From positions 186,001-250,000 of the forward strand of contig NZ_KB849574.1 in assembly GCF_000368625.1 (NCBI RefSeq): 64,000 nucleotides of DNA, in the 5' to 3' direction. This stretch comes from Acinetobacter schindleri CIP 107287 (GTDB lineage Bacteria; Pseudomonadota; Gammaproteobacteria; Pseudomonadales; Moraxellaceae). A program made the position numbers and the translations under genes. The notes beneath the pieces are model-generated. The model had not been told where the DNA came from. It saw only the letters and a list, made by a program, of their open reading frames with translations, and ran no database searches. Positions 17,905 through 27,314 of the stretch are shown here, one piece after another. Each line of letters begins with the position of its first letter. The first letter of the stretch is position 1.

Positions 17905-18756
17905 CTATACAGAAAATGGATACGCGATATGTTCATGATATTGATATCCTTCAACTTCAAAATCATCCAATGTCACCCATGTTTCAATATCTTCTAGACT
18001 CTTAATATCAGGATTGATATGAAGCTTAGGCGATGGATAAGGTTCACGTTTTAGCTGAACATCACGCATGAGTTGTAATTGATCTTCATAAATATGTGCA
18101 TTTACTATCTTATGATATGCCTTTCCAGCCTTATGCCCTGTGATTTGGGCCATCAGAGCGAGTAAAGTAAAAACTTGAATTTGATTAAAGTTTTGACCTA
18201 AGGGCACATCACATGAACGTTGAGATGAGGTTAAATAAAGGGTATCCCCTACTAAAGAAAAGGTATGAGTATGCATACATGGGCGTAAGCATCCCATATC
18301 AAACTCACCTGGGTTATAAAAAGTTAGAATTTCACCACGATCATCAATTCCATTACGTAAGTCATCGTAAATTTTACGAAGTTGGTCAAACTCTTGACCT
18401 TCGGAGTTACGCCAATGACGTCCTTGAACTCCATAAACGCGCCCCATATCATCTTCACCTTTACGATGGGGGTTAGCTAACCAAGCTGCATTTTCGTTAG
18501 CATTCGCATTCCAAGTATTACAACCAATCGCTCTGAATTGAGCAGCATTGTCATACCCACGTAAGTAGCCTAGCAACTCTGCAATAGCTGCCTTCCAATA
18601 ACTTTTTCGAGTTGTCACTAAAGGGAACTCATTTGCCCCTACATTGTATTCTAAATCAGCATTAATAACGGTTAAACAACGCTTTCCAGTTCGTTCATTC
18701 TCAACCCATACGCCTTCATCAACTATGCGTTGACACAAATCTAGATATTGCTTCAT
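17905..18756 (-). CDS. thyA: Thymidylate synthase, complete, Vibrio/Shewanella-type
   Basis: Methylates dUMP to dTMP with methylene-tetrahydrofolate. The 283-residue form differs from the 264-residue E. coli type by several insertions and ends [10 protein letters not shown]; it resembles the ThyA I recall from Vibrio and Shewanella. The catalytic Cys160 is in GCLRPC, the phosphate-binding Arg180 in [11 protein letters not shown], and Asn190-region folate/nucleotide contacts are in LGQNFNQIQ. It is on the opposite strand to the flanking backbone, at the left edge of the catabolic island. The native thyA has been reduced to its last 60 codons at 44655-44837, and the two belong to different ThyA subtypes. 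This gene therefore most likely arrived with the island and now supplies thymidylate. An AAGG ribosome-binding site precedes the ATG. Confidence 0.95.
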   Translation of the reverse strand: MKQYLDLCQRIVDEGVWVENERTGKRCLTVINADLEYNVGANEFPLVTTRKSYWKAAIAELLGYLRGYDNAAQFRAIGCNTWNANANENAAWLANPHRKGEDDMGRVYGVQGRHWRNSEGQEFDQLRKIYDDLRNGIDDRGEILTFYNPGEFDMGCLRPCMHTHTFSLVGDTLYLTSSQRSCDVPLGQNFNQIQVFTLLALMAQITGHKAGKAYHKIVNAHIYEDQLQLMRDVQLKREPYPSPKLHINPDIKSLEDIETWVTLDDFEVEGYQYHEHIAYPFSV

Positions 18757-19605
18757 TTAACTACCTTAATTGTTATAGCTTAACAATCTGACTATTGCCT
18801 AATTTTAAGTAATTATCAAATTCGCTCAGCTAAATTAACTTCTCATCAGGTCACAATTTCTGTGGCATTTAAACAAAAAATTTCTCCCCAACGAAATCAA
18901 TTCACATTATAGAGTTTAAGAGCCCTTTTTCACAAATCTATAAGTGATTATCCTAATTTTTGATTAACCAGCATACCAACAGACAAGGCACTTAAAAAAA
19001 TAAAATATAATTATCAAATGCTTATAATAAATTCAAGTAACTTTTGGACTCCGAATTGATTAATCTTACACTTTCTTATAAACCTTAAAGTAGAATGCTG
19101 ACTGCTCTATAACCATTAAGTTTTCTCATTGTTAATATGGATTTAAATTATCAGGCTAAAAAACTTTAAATTGGTTACTAACCTCAAAATCTATAATCGA
19201 GAAATCAATAAAAGAAGAATAGGTATTAAGCACATATTTGGCAGCACAAAACCTCTAAAATCTTTGTTGAGTGTTATCAAAATAGAGGCAAAAGACTTGG
19301 TTTGAGATTCAATTTAATCACCGGAATCTATACATAAAAAGTGATTTACGAAAGAGAGTTCATATTTATATTTCGCTATTCTATAAAAATAAACTAGAGG
19401 TAAAATTATGATTTTCTTTTAATTTAATTCATGATTTAAATAATTAAAATGTACATAATTTGGTATTGAAATCCATCTACAAAGAGAGCATAAGGATGAC
19501 TTAACCACTAGTAAAAAATAAGCCATCCTACGCTGAATTCTTCATAAACTATGCTAAAAATACAGTGCTTGTTTTCTTGTTTGAATACCGCATATTGCGA
19601 ATAGA
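18757..19605. other. 849-base AT-rich stretch without genes
   Basis: No reading frame, tRNA or complete mobile element can be supported here. The thyA promoter must lie at its left end. Near the right end AGGATGACTTA (19493-19503) and TAAGCCATCCT (19519-19529) form an 11-base-pair stem with one G-T position; it lies downstream of the TauD-like gene on the minus strand and may end that operon, though no T-run follows. The rest looks like decayed DNA inside the island. Confidence 0.55.
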
Positions 19606-20607
19606 CTATGCGACTTTTGCCGCTATACCATTTCGACCAGGAAAATCTTTAGCTAGTTCACGTGCATTCGACATTTTCAACCATAAACGTAGGAGTTTTC
19701 TACGCTGACTCTGCTCTTCAAAATCTTCAAATGCTGTTCTTGAATGCATGACACTATAATTGTTACAGAACTGCATATCTCCTGGTTCAAGCATCATGTC
19801 TAGTCGAAGATCAGGATTATTAATAAAATGATCAAAAATATCAAATGCTTGCTTTTGTACACTAGAAAGTGGTATGCCGAGACGCTCATGCCCTAACTCG
19901 ATATATGCTCGCATATATCGGCAGCTTAATTTACCTTCCCAATAGCTAAAAATGGGCGTTAAACTTGGCTCTGGATCACCTAAATGATCACAATAGGTCG
20001 GATGATAGTAATAACCGAGATATTCAGGGTATTTTTCCAAAATTTGATTATATACAGTGGCTGCACTAACTAGACTGCTAAGCCCGCCTTGCTTTGCTTT
20101 ACGAATCGATAATAGACCAACGACATCGGACAAATCAGTGTGATATGGAAGATAGGCATTGGTTTCATATACACGTGTTGACTTATTCTTTAAATCACCT
20201 ACATTTTCAACCTTGCCAAGTAAATCACCATGTGCGTTTTGTGTGACAGGTTGCCCCATATATAAACCAATCACAAAATACAGCGTAGCCATTTGATCTT
20301 CAGAATAACGGTTAACATCTAATCCTTTTAAAAGGAAGAATCCATATCCATTTTCTAATTCGTCTGACCATTTGGAAAATTCCGCCAGAATTCCTGGATC
20401 TTTTACGGTCAGATGCTCATGATTGATCTGTGCTAGCATAAGTTTTTCCGATTCTATATAAGTTAGATTTTCATCTAAAGCCTGAATTGCATTTGCTGAC
20501 AAATGATAAATCCAGTCATCTTTATGGATTAGATCTTTTCCAACCCATGCAGTTCTTTCTTGGATTGGTGTTGTCAAAATAATATTTTTATTAAGATTAG
20601 ATTCCAT
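19606..20607 (-). CDS. TauD/TfdA-family Fe(II)/2-oxoglutarate dioxygenase
   Basis: A 333-residue TauD/TfdA-fold dioxygenase that should couple 2-oxoglutarate decarboxylation to hydroxylation of an organic substrate. The metal triad is visible as H156-x-D158 (YHTDLSD) and H288 (NNYSVMHSR), with an Arg pair at 302-303 for 2-oxoglutarate. The GGLSSLVSAATVYNQIL segment resembles the variant common in fungal TauD-domain proteins rather than classical taurine dioxygenase. It is the last gene of the importer operon, 20 bases after the aldolase-like gene. It is not part of the known iac set. Substrate is unknown; an aromatic or indolic side-chain oxidation is inferred only from context. Confidence 0.85.
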   Translation of the reverse strand: MESNLNKNIILTTPIQERTAWVGKDLIHKDDWIYHLSANAIQALDENLTYIESEKLMLAQINHEHLTVKDPGILAEFSKWSDELENGYGFFLLKGLDVNRYSEDQMATLYFVIGLYMGQPVTQNAHGDLLGKVENVGDLKNKSTRVYETNAYLPYHTDLSDVVGLLSIRKAKQGGLSSLVSAATVYNQILEKYPEYLGYYYHPTYCDHLGDPEPSLTPIFSYWEGKLSCRYMRAYIELGHERLGIPLSSVQKQAFDIFDHFINNPDLRLDMMLEPGDMQFCNNYSVMHSRTAFEDFEEQSQRRKLLRLWLKMSNARELAKDFPGRNGIAAKVA

Positions 20608-20627
20608 TGTTACGCTCCCCCTATTCT

Positions 20628-21374
20628 TTAATGGTTTTCTTGCATTTTTCTGACCATGGCATTGAAAAATTTATCGGCAAAACTACTTTCCTTGATCAGC
20701 ATTTGTGTGAGGTCTGCACACTTTTGCTGTACTGTTTCAGTCAAATGAACATCTTCTCCTTGCATTGCGTCTGCCTGACACTGAATTTCCGCTGCACGCT
20801 GTACTGTCCAGAGCAAGAAAAATGCTTTTTCAATACTGCTTTCACCGACAGCCACACCATGATTACGTAAAACCAAAATATGATGATCGCCTAAACTTTC
20901 AATCATGCGCTGTTTTTCGTCTTCGAAAAGCGTAATACCTTCAAAAGTGTGGTATCCAATTCGACCATATAGCTGTGCACCATAGAAATTATCGTATTTA
21001 AAGCCCTGCTTTTTTTGTGTAATCGCACTAATTGGTGTTGTATGGGTATGGATCACACAGCGGATATCATCGCGGGCACCATGAACCGCACTATGAAGAG
21101 CAAAACCTGCAGGATTGGCATCATATTCGGAAGGCATTACTTTATTGCCTTTTAGATCCACTTTTAATAGATTTTCAGGGGTGATTTCTGTGTAATTGAG
21201 ACCAAATGGATTCACTAAATAATAATGTTCATCACCTGGTAGACGAGCAGAAATGTGGTTAAAAATCGTCTCTGTCCAGCCAAAAAAATCAATAAGATGA
21301 TAACAATGAGCAAGCTTTACTCTGAGTTGCCATTCAGTATCTGAAACATTTAAAGGATTTACAGTTGAATTCAT
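20628..21374 (-). CDS. Class II aldolase/adducin-family protein
   Basis: A 248-residue member of the zinc-dependent class II aldolase/adducin family, whose members act as aldolases, epimerases or decarboxylases. The metal ligands are visible as H109-x-H111 (VIHTHTTP) and H172 (LRNHGVAVGE). An FNHISARLPG segment at about residues 38-47 matches the family substrate-phosphate or carboxylate region. It overlaps the ketopantoate-reductase-like gene by four bases (ATGA) and is followed by the TauD-like gene, so the three are co-translated. Some relatives decarboxylate dihydroxy-aromatic acids and others cleave 2-oxo-4-hydroxy acids. Either activity would suit an aromatic catabolic operon, but no choice can be made from sequence. 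Confidence 0.82.
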   Translation of the reverse strand: MNSTVNPLNVSDTEWQLRVKLAHCYHLIDFFGWTETIFNHISARLPGDEHYYLVNPFGLNYTEITPENLLKVDLKGNKVMPSEYDANPAGFALHSAVHGARDDIRCVIHTHTTPISAITQKKQGFKYDNFYGAQLYGRIGYHTFEGITLFEDEKQRMIESLGDHHILVLRNHGVAVGESSIEKAFFLLWTVQRAAEIQCQADAMQGEDVHLTETVQQKCADLTQMLIKESSFADKFFNAMVRKMQENH

Positions 21375-22378
21375 GATGCAGCTCCTTCTTGCTTAAGTGA
21401 TTGTGTGCTAAGAAATTGAGTAAGGTCGTAAATACAGCGTGTCATGGGCATTTCACAGCCATAAACTTCAGCAAGTTCAAAAACTGCGTCTGCAATACTT
21501 TCTAATTCCAGCCGATGTTTTTTTTGATAGTCGTACCACATGGACGTATAGGTTGCGCCCATTTCTGTACCAAGTTTCAAAAAAGTAGTGGGATCAATAG
21601 TGATACGGGCGCCATAACACGCTGCGACTTGCCTAACCTCTTGGGTGATAGCACGTGAGATAGGATGTAAATATGGATGAGAATAAATTTGGTCTAGGCT
21701 GGTATTGGCTACTACTGAAAGTGGGTTAGAACTCAGATTAGCCATCACCTTAGTCCAAATTTGATCACGAATTGTTTCAACTGGTCGAGCTTCAATATTG
21801 GTATCCACAAACAGTTCAATAAGTTGTTTTAATCGATTACTAAGTTGATGGTCTGGTTCACCAAAAATCAACAAATAAGGATTAATAGACTTCACTTTTC
21901 CAGGTTGCAATAATTGTGCAGTAATAAAAACAACTGACCCGATTAAATTCTTCAAAGGAAATTGTGTTGATAATTGCGCATTGGAATCTAAGGATTTGAT
22001 ATAAGTCTTTTCACTTGAATGCTCTATTCCATAAAAATACCAGAATGGAATTCCATTCATTAATGGAACAATCACCGTATCATCATGCAATAAAGCTTTT
22101 AACTGCGGTGTAATCTCAGCCAAGGCATGAAATTTGGTTGCAATAAAAATATAATCCTGTGGTTCAAGTTCACTCACATCACTCACCACACGGTAAGGTC
22201 GGATGTGGTGATGACCGGTGAGATCTTCAAGATGGATACCCTCTTGAGAAATCACATGATAGTTTTCCCCACGTGCAATCACGCTGACTTGATGGCCAGC
22301 CAGGGTCAATCGAACAGTCAATACGCTTCCTATCGCACCTGCTCCATAAACCAATATCTTTTTAGCTGATTGTTGCAT
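21371..22378 (-). CDS. 2-dehydropantoate 2-reductase (ApbA/PanE)-family oxidoreductase
   Basis: A 335-residue NAD(P)H-dependent reductase of the ketopantoate reductase family. The N-terminal Rossmann motif VYGAGAIGSVLTVRL is present, a KFHALAEITPQL segment carries the conserved Lys-like region, and DQIWTKVMANLSSNPLS supplies the conserved Lys and Asn residues of the C-terminal helical domain. Two adjacent ATGs exist; the second (22378) is preferred because GGAGG lies five bases upstream, against two for the first at 22381. Position inside a transport/catabolic operon argues against a housekeeping role in pantothenate synthesis. Reduction of a 2-oxo acid (or the reverse) in a side-chain pathway is inferred. 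Confidence 0.8.
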   Translation of the reverse strand: MQQSAKKILVYGAGAIGSVLTVRLTLAGHQVSVIARGENYHVISQEGIHLEDLTGHHHIRPYRVVSDVSELEPQDYIFIATKFHALAEITPQLKALLHDDTVIVPLMNGIPFWYFYGIEHSSEKTYIKSLDSNAQLSTQFPLKNLIGSVVFITAQLLQPGKVKSINPYLLIFGEPDHQLSNRLKQLIELFVDTNIEARPVETIRDQIWTKVMANLSSNPLSVVANTSLDQIYSHPYLHPISRAITQEVRQVAACYGARITIDPTTFLKLGTEMGATYTSMWYDYQKKHRLELESIADAVFELAEVYGCEMPMTRCIYDLTQFLSTQSLKQEGAAS

Positions 22379-22419
22379 CATCGCCTCCTTTATTGCCGAG
22401 TTGCACCCAACAGTTGCGA

Positions 22420-23199
22420 TTAAACCGCCAGAATATCTTGGTGCTTACTATTAATGCCTAAATAGCTTTCAATGATTCTTGGATCTTCAACAAGCTCACT
22501 GCCCTTCCCTTGCATAGACAACTCGCCCATTTCAAGTACATAGGCATAATCAGCAAGTTTTAAGGCTGCACGTGCGTTTTGTTCAACCAGTAAAATTGAA
22601 ACACCTTGACCACGTAATTGATCGATCACTTTAAAGATTTCACGTGTAATAAGTGGTGCTAAGCCCAGACTCGGTTCATCTAACATCAGGAGTTTAGGCT
22701 TTGCCATTAATGCACGTCCTACAGCCAGCATCTGTCGCTCACCGCCTGAAAGTGTACCCGCCTCTTGTCCGCGACGCTCTTTGAGACGTGGGAAAATGGT
22801 ATAGACCTCATCCAAGGTATCTTTCAAAGAACGATCACCTTGACGATAACGCTGGAACGCGCCAAGCATAAGGTTATCTTCGATACTCATAGAACCAAAA
22901 AGCTCGCGTTTCTCTGGAACTAAGCCTAAACCTCTGACCACCATAGTTTCAACTTGTGGCCCTTGTTCAATATGCCCATCAAAATCGACCTGTCCTTTAG
23001 AACTTAATAGTCCCATGATTGCGGACAATAGAGTGGTTTTACCAGCACCATTTGGACCGACCACTGAGACGATCTGACCTTCATTGACGCGCATATTAAA
23101 ATTCATCAAAGCTTCAACTTTGCCGTAGGCAACACTCAAGTTTTTTACTTCGAGTAAAGATTTACCTTGATCATTTTGATTTGTATTTATGAGTGTCAT
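22420..23199 (-). CDS. ABC importer ATPase, LivF-type
   Basis: A 259-residue nucleotide-binding subunit of a hydrophobic-amino-acid-type (HAAT) importer. Walker A is GPNGAGKTTLLS, the signature is LSGGERQMLAVGRAL, Walker B is LLMLDEPSLGLAP, and the switch His is replaced in LLVEQNARAAL, which is normal for LivF. It overlaps the fused permease-ATPase gene by four bases (ATGA). Together they give the two-ATPase arrangement of Liv systems. Members of this class also import aromatic acids in soil bacteria, and location beside porin and iac genes favours that here. Confidence 0.9.
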   Translation of the reverse strand: MTLINTNQNDQGKSLLEVKNLSVAYGKVEALMNFNMRVNEGQIVSVVGPNGAGKTTLLSAIMGLLSSKGQVDFDGHIEQGPQVETMVVRGLGLVPEKRELFGSMSIEDNLMLGAFQRYRQGDRSLKDTLDEVYTIFPRLKERRGQEAGTLSGGERQMLAVGRALMAKPKLLMLDEPSLGLAPLITREIFKVIDQLRGQGVSILLVEQNARAALKLADYAYVLEMGELSMQGKGSELVEDPRIIESYLGINSKHQDILAV

Positions 23200-24998
23200 G
23201 CCACACCTCCAAGATATGCTTCTAGAACAGCCTCATTTTTTTGGATTTCTTCCGGTAAGCCTTCAGCAATTTTTTGACCGAATTCCATCACGACAATGCG
23301 ATCTGCAAGGTTCATGACAAAGTCCATGTCATGTTCAACCAATAAAATAGCCATACCTTGTTCACGTAATCTGGAAAGTAATTCTGCTAAGGCTTGTTTT
23401 TCCTTAAAACGTAAGCCTGCTGCAGGCTCATCAAGGAGTAATAAACTTGGGCTTGCACATAAAGCACGTGCAATTTCGAGAATACGCTGTTGTCCAAGTG
23501 CCAAACTGCCTGCTTCAGCATATAAATAGTCACCTAGACCAACACGTTCGAGTTGAGTTTTAGCTTCGTTTAACAAGATATTTTCTTGTTCACGATCTAG
23601 ATAAAGCATGGAGGATAAAACCCCTTTATCACCACGCAAATGTGCCCCAATCGCGACATTTTCCAAAACGGTCATTTCAGGCAAAATTTTGACATGTTGG
23701 AAAGTTCGACTTAAACCTAATTTGGCAATTTCACGAGAAGCTATTCCGTTGGTTTTTTTACCCTGGAATATTACTTCTCCGCTGGTTGGAACATCTACAC
23801 CGGAAATTTGGTTAAACATGGTACTTTTACCAGCACCATTCGGACCAATGAGTGCCAGTACTTCACCGGCATGAATTGTTAAATTCATATCGTTATTGGC
23901 AACAAGACCACCAAACTTTTTGGTAATGTTTTTCGCTTCAAGAATCACTGTTCCTTTTGCAGGAATTTCGGTTTCTTTCAATGTATTTTCGACGGGTTGG
24001 ATCGTCGGATGAATATCAACTGGTTTAAAACGACTTGGCGTATATTTAACAATAAATGCCCAAAGACCAGCAGGTGCTTTTTGCATCAGAATAATAATGA
24101 TCAAACCAAAGAAAATGGTTTCATAATGACCTTCACTGCCAAAAATGATTGGCAAAATATCCTGAAGCCATTGACGAACCATAGTAAAAATACCCGCACC
24201 CAGTATTGCTCCCCAGATACTTCCCACACCACCTAAAAGTGCCATAAATAAGTAGTCAATACCCATTTGTAATCCAAATGGAGTTGGGTTAATAAAGCTT
24301 TGGGTATGGGCATACAGCCAACCTGAAACAGAGGCAAATAAAGATGCCGTAATAAATACCATCATTTTTGAACGGAAAGTATTTACGCCCATCGACTCAG
24401 CCATGAGCTGTCCACCTTTCAGGGCACGTATCGCACGTCCTTCACGTGAATTAAGTAAGTTCTTCGTAATAATGATTGCGCCGAACAAAATTAACCAAAT
24501 GAGATAATAGATTTTGTTGCTGCTATCAAAGGCATAACCTGCCATAGAGATACTAGGGATATTTGAAATCCCGGAATGCCCACCCAAAGATTCAATGGTC
24601 GAGAAGAAGTAATAAAGTGAAATGCCCCAAGCGATTGTGCCTAAAGGTAGATAATGCCCTGATAATTTAAGGGTTAGACCACCCACAAGAACTGCTGATA
24701 CCAGCGTAATAACAATACCTAACAAGAGTCCTAACCAAGGATTACCCCCTGTCCACGCCAAAAACGAAGGAAGCTGTTCGGTCACTGTTAAATACGCAGT
24801 TGCGTATGCACCAATACCAACGAGGGCTGCTTGACCGAAACTGGTCATACCACCAACACCCGTCAGGAGCACTAGACCTAATACAACCAGCGCATTCAAA
24901 CCAATGTAATTCAGTAAGGTCACTTGATAGGTTGGTAGAAAAAATGGACTCACAAATACCACTAAGGCAAAGGCTAAAAATAAATATTTAGATTTCAT
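23196..24998 (-). CDS. ABC importer permease-ATPase fusion (LivM-LivG)
   Basis: A 600-residue fusion. Residues about 1-320 are a LivM-type permease with eight to ten membrane helices and the EAA-like loop around [16 protein letters not shown] Pro/Thr-rich linker (about 325-345) joins it to a LivG-type ATPase with Walker [14 protein letters not shown], signature [15 protein letters not shown] and switch [11 protein letters not shown]. The fusion fixes permease and ATPase in a 1:1 ratio. Both junctions with livH and livF are four-base ATGA overlaps. The paired LivH permease and LivF ATPase are separate. Substrate is probably an aromatic or indolic acid by context; a branched-chain amino acid cannot be excluded. 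Confidence 0.9.
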   Translation of the reverse strand: MKSKYLFLAFALVVFVSPFFLPTYQVTLLNYIGLNALVVLGLVLLTGVGGMTSFGQAALVGIGAYATAYLTVTEQLPSFLAWTGGNPWLGLLLGIVITLVSAVLVGGLTLKLSGHYLPLGTIAWGISLYYFFSTIESLGGHSGISNIPSISMAGYAFDSSNKIYYLIWLILFGAIIITKNLLNSREGRAIRALKGGQLMAESMGVNTFRSKMMVFITASLFASVSGWLYAHTQSFINPTPFGLQMGIDYLFMALLGGVGSIWGAILGAGIFTMVRQWLQDILPIIFGSEGHYETIFFGLIIIILMQKAPAGLWAFIVKYTPSRFKPVDIHPTIQPVENTLKETEIPAKGTVILEAKNITKKFGGLVANNDMNLTIHAGEVLALIGPNGAGKSTMFNQISGVDVPTSGEVIFQGKKTNGIASREIAKLGLSRTFQHVKILPEMTVLENVAIGAHLRGDKGVLSSMLYLDREQENILLNEAKTQLERVGLGDYLYAEAGSLALGQQRILEIARALCASPSLLLLDEPAAGLRFKEKQALAELLSRLREQGMAILLVEHDMDFVMNLADRIVVMEFGQKIAEGLPEEIQKNEAVLEAYLGGVA

Positions 24999-26032
24999 TC
25001 TTCATCCTCCTCGACGTGACGAGCAGTCAAAGATTTCCAGAGTAAGAAAGGAATAATGAGTGTGAAGACAATAATTTCTTTGTAGTCACTTGCCCAAAAC
25101 ATAGAGAAAGCTTCAATGAGTCCGACAACTAAAGAACCTATTGCTGCAACGGGGAAGCTAATCAAACCACCGATAATAGCGCCTACAAATCCTTTAAGGC
25201 TAATCACGAAACCTGAATCGTAATAAAGCGTCGTAATAGGCGCGATTAATATGCCCGAAAGGGTGCCAATGAAAGCAGCCAGAATAAAAGTCAATTTACC
25301 TGCAAAAATTGGTGAAATACCCATAAGCTGAGCACCGACACGATTCACTGCTGTTGCATGTAAAGCTTTTCCATATAAGGTTTTTTCGAAGAAATACCAC
25401 AATAAAAAAATTAAAATAAAGAATGCTGCAATAATCACTAGTGTTTGACTATTGACCATCAAGCTACCCAATTCAAATGTTGCATCACTGAAAGGTTGAG
25501 TTTGAGCGCCATTCGGCCCAAAGATCAGTAATCCGATACCCACTAAAACCACATGAACAGCAATAGAAACAATTAAAAGGACTAATGGTTTAGCAGCCAC
25601 TAAAGGCTGGAAGAAAGTTCGATAAAGTTGCGGACCAAGTGGAGTAATGACTGCAAGCGTTAATATAACTTGCCACCACATTGAAAGTTCAGCTAAAGGT
25701 AATTTGTACATCGCAGCAATAATGAGCCCGAAGTAAATTGCACTGAATAATGTGACTTTATGATTAAAGGTTGCGTTATGTTTGAATTTTGCATACAGAT
25801 CTAAAACCGTATTGATGCAAAATAGCGCAGCAACTAGCCAAACGATTAAACTAGGATGACCTGCTTGAATCGAAGCTAATGTTAATGCGCCAAAAACTGA
25901 AAATTCACCTAAAGGAATCAATAAAATACGTGTGACTGTAAAGACTAAGATGATGCATAAAGCCAATAATGCATAAATTGCACCACTGGTTATCCCATCC
26001 TGTCCAAGAATTAATGCGATATTCAAATCCAT
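24995..26032 (-). CDS. ABC importer permease, LivH-type
   Basis: A 345-residue integral membrane permease. It starts MDLNIALILGQDGITSGAIYALLA, typical of LivH, and has around nine hydrophobic helices. The conserved cytoplasmic coupling loop is GKALHATAVNRVGAQLMGI, contacting the ATPases. The middle region (about residues 65-125) is longer than in E. coli LivH and contains extra helices. The gene follows the binding-protein gene after a 98-base gap containing a strong hairpin, and its stop overlaps the fusion gene start. Confidence 0.88.
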   Translation of the reverse strand: MDLNIALILGQDGITSGAIYALLALCIILVFTVTRILLIPLGEFSVFGALTLASIQAGHPSLIVWLVAALFCINTVLDLYAKFKHNATFNHKVTLFSAIYFGLIIAAMYKLPLAELSMWWQVILTLAVITPLGPQLYRTFFQPLVAAKPLVLLIVSIAVHVVLVGIGLLIFGPNGAQTQPFSDATFELGSLMVNSQTLVIIAAFFILIFLLWYFFEKTLYGKALHATAVNRVGAQLMGISPIFAGKLTFILAAFIGTLSGILIAPITTLYYDSGFVISLKGFVGAIIGGLISFPVAAIGSLVVGLIEAFSMFWASDYKEIIVFTLIIPFLLWKSLTARHVEEDEE

Positions 26033-26066
26033 AACATCTTCCTAACCATTCTTGCGGATGAATCAT

Positions 26067-26098
26067 CCCAAAGTGATGAATGAATCATCACTTTTGGG
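26067..26098 (-). promoter_or_regulatory. Intercistronic hairpin between binding protein and LivH
   Basis: CCCAAAGTGATGA (26067-26079) pairs with TCATCACTTTTGGG (26085-26098) around a 5-base loop with one bulged base. There is no T-run on the minus strand, so it looks like an mRNA-stabilising or processing element. Such elements often keep a periplasmic binding protein more abundant than its permeases. Confidence 0.65.
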
Positions 26099-26130
26099 TA
26101 GTTATTGAATAATATTTAAAAAATGAGGAA

Positions 26131-27273
26131 TTACTTGAGAAGTTTCCACTGACCGTTCTTAACAATAATTAACTCACGACCACGTTTATCGAATCCGCTA
26201 TGGTCTTTGGCATTCATGTTATAAACACCTTGCGTACCTGCTACTTCTTTTGTATTTTCAAGTGCTTGGCGTAGTTCCTTACGGAATTGAACTGTGCCCG
26301 GTTTTGCTTTTTTCAAGGCTACTGGAATCGCCTTTTCTAGTAGCAAGCCAGCATCATAGACATTGGCACCAAAGGTTGCAGGAACCTGTTTATATTTTGC
26401 TTTATAGTCATTGATATATTTCAATGCCACTTTTTTCGAAGGATGCGTATTAGGCACTTCGTTAATAACCAACATTAAACTTGCAGCTAAAATCGTATTT
26501 TCTACTTTCTTGCCACCAAGTTTTAGATACTGATCCAGTGCAGCACCATGCGTTTGGTAGACTTGCCCACGATAACCTCGATCATAAAGTGCCGCTTGTG
26601 GTGGAACGGCAGAGCTACCAGGCGCGGCAACTAAAATCGCTTGAGGCTTTTGACTAATAAGTTTTAAAGCTTGCCCTGTCAAAGAAGTATCTTGACGTTG
26701 GAAAGACTCTTTAGCGACAATCTTAATGCCATGTTTTGCAGCAAGGTTTGCAAGTACCTTACCCCAGTTCTCACCATACGGATCCGCTGTTCCAATAAAA
26801 CCTAAGGTTTTAATTTTACGCTTCACCATATCCTGAACGAGAGCTTCTGCAATAATTTCATCGTTTTGTGTAGTTTTAAAAACCCATTTCTTCTGTTCAT
26901 TCATTGGTTGAACAATTGAAGAGGTACCTACAGGAGCAAGAAGTGGAACTTGTGCTTTAGCAATTGTTCCAATGACTGCAGTTGCATTCGGTGAACCTGA
27001 TGGACCGATAATTGCGTCAACCTTATTTTCTTTAATCAGCTTTTCAACAGCTTTTACAGATGCTGTGGGATCACTTGCATCATCAAGTGAAATATAACGC
27101 ACATTTTCATTACCAATTTTTTTAGGTAATAAGGCAATACTGTTCTTCTGCGGAATGCCTACCATTGCAACTGGACCAGATGATGACGTGACAACGCCAA
27201 TTGTAATATCTGCTTGCGTAGTACTTGCGGCAGCAATGACACAGCTTGCCATCAATAGTTTTTTAAAATTCAT
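26131..27273 (-). CDS. ABC importer substrate-binding protein, Leu/Ile/Val-type (type 1 fold)
   Basis: A 380-residue periplasmic binding protein with a Sec signal peptide (MNFKKLLMASCVIAAAS, cleaved near TTQA-DITIG). It has the two-lobe type 1 periplasmic-binding fold: DITIGVVTSSSGPVAMVGIP, then DDASDPTASVKAVEKLI, IIGPSGSPNATAV, and TADPYGENWGK. No lipobox is seen. The ATG at 27273 is preferred because GGAG lies about six bases upstream; an ATG at 27285 overlaps that ribosome-binding site. The ligand cannot be read from sequence. The porin before it and the iac operon after it suggest IAA or related aromatic acids. Confidence 0.88.
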   Translation of the reverse strand: MNFKKLLMASCVIAAASTTQADITIGVVTSSSGPVAMVGIPQKNSIALLPKKIGNENVRYISLDDASDPTASVKAVEKLIKENKVDAIIGPSGSPNATAVIGTIAKAQVPLLAPVGTSSIVQPMNEQKKWVFKTTQNDEIIAEALVQDMVKRKIKTLGFIGTADPYGENWGKVLANLAAKHGIKIVAKESFQRQDTSLTGQALKLISQKPQAILVAAPGSSAVPPQAALYDRGYRGQVYQTHGAALDQYLKLGGKKVENTILAASLMLVINEVPNTHPSKKVALKYINDYKAKYKQVPATFGANVYDAGLLLEKAIPVALKKAKPGTVQFRKELRQALENTKEVAGTQGVYNMNAKDHSGFDKRGRELIIVKNGQWKLLK

Positions 27274-27314
27274 CTGTATCTCCATTATTCAGATTATTCT
27301 GTCTTTTTTAGTAC

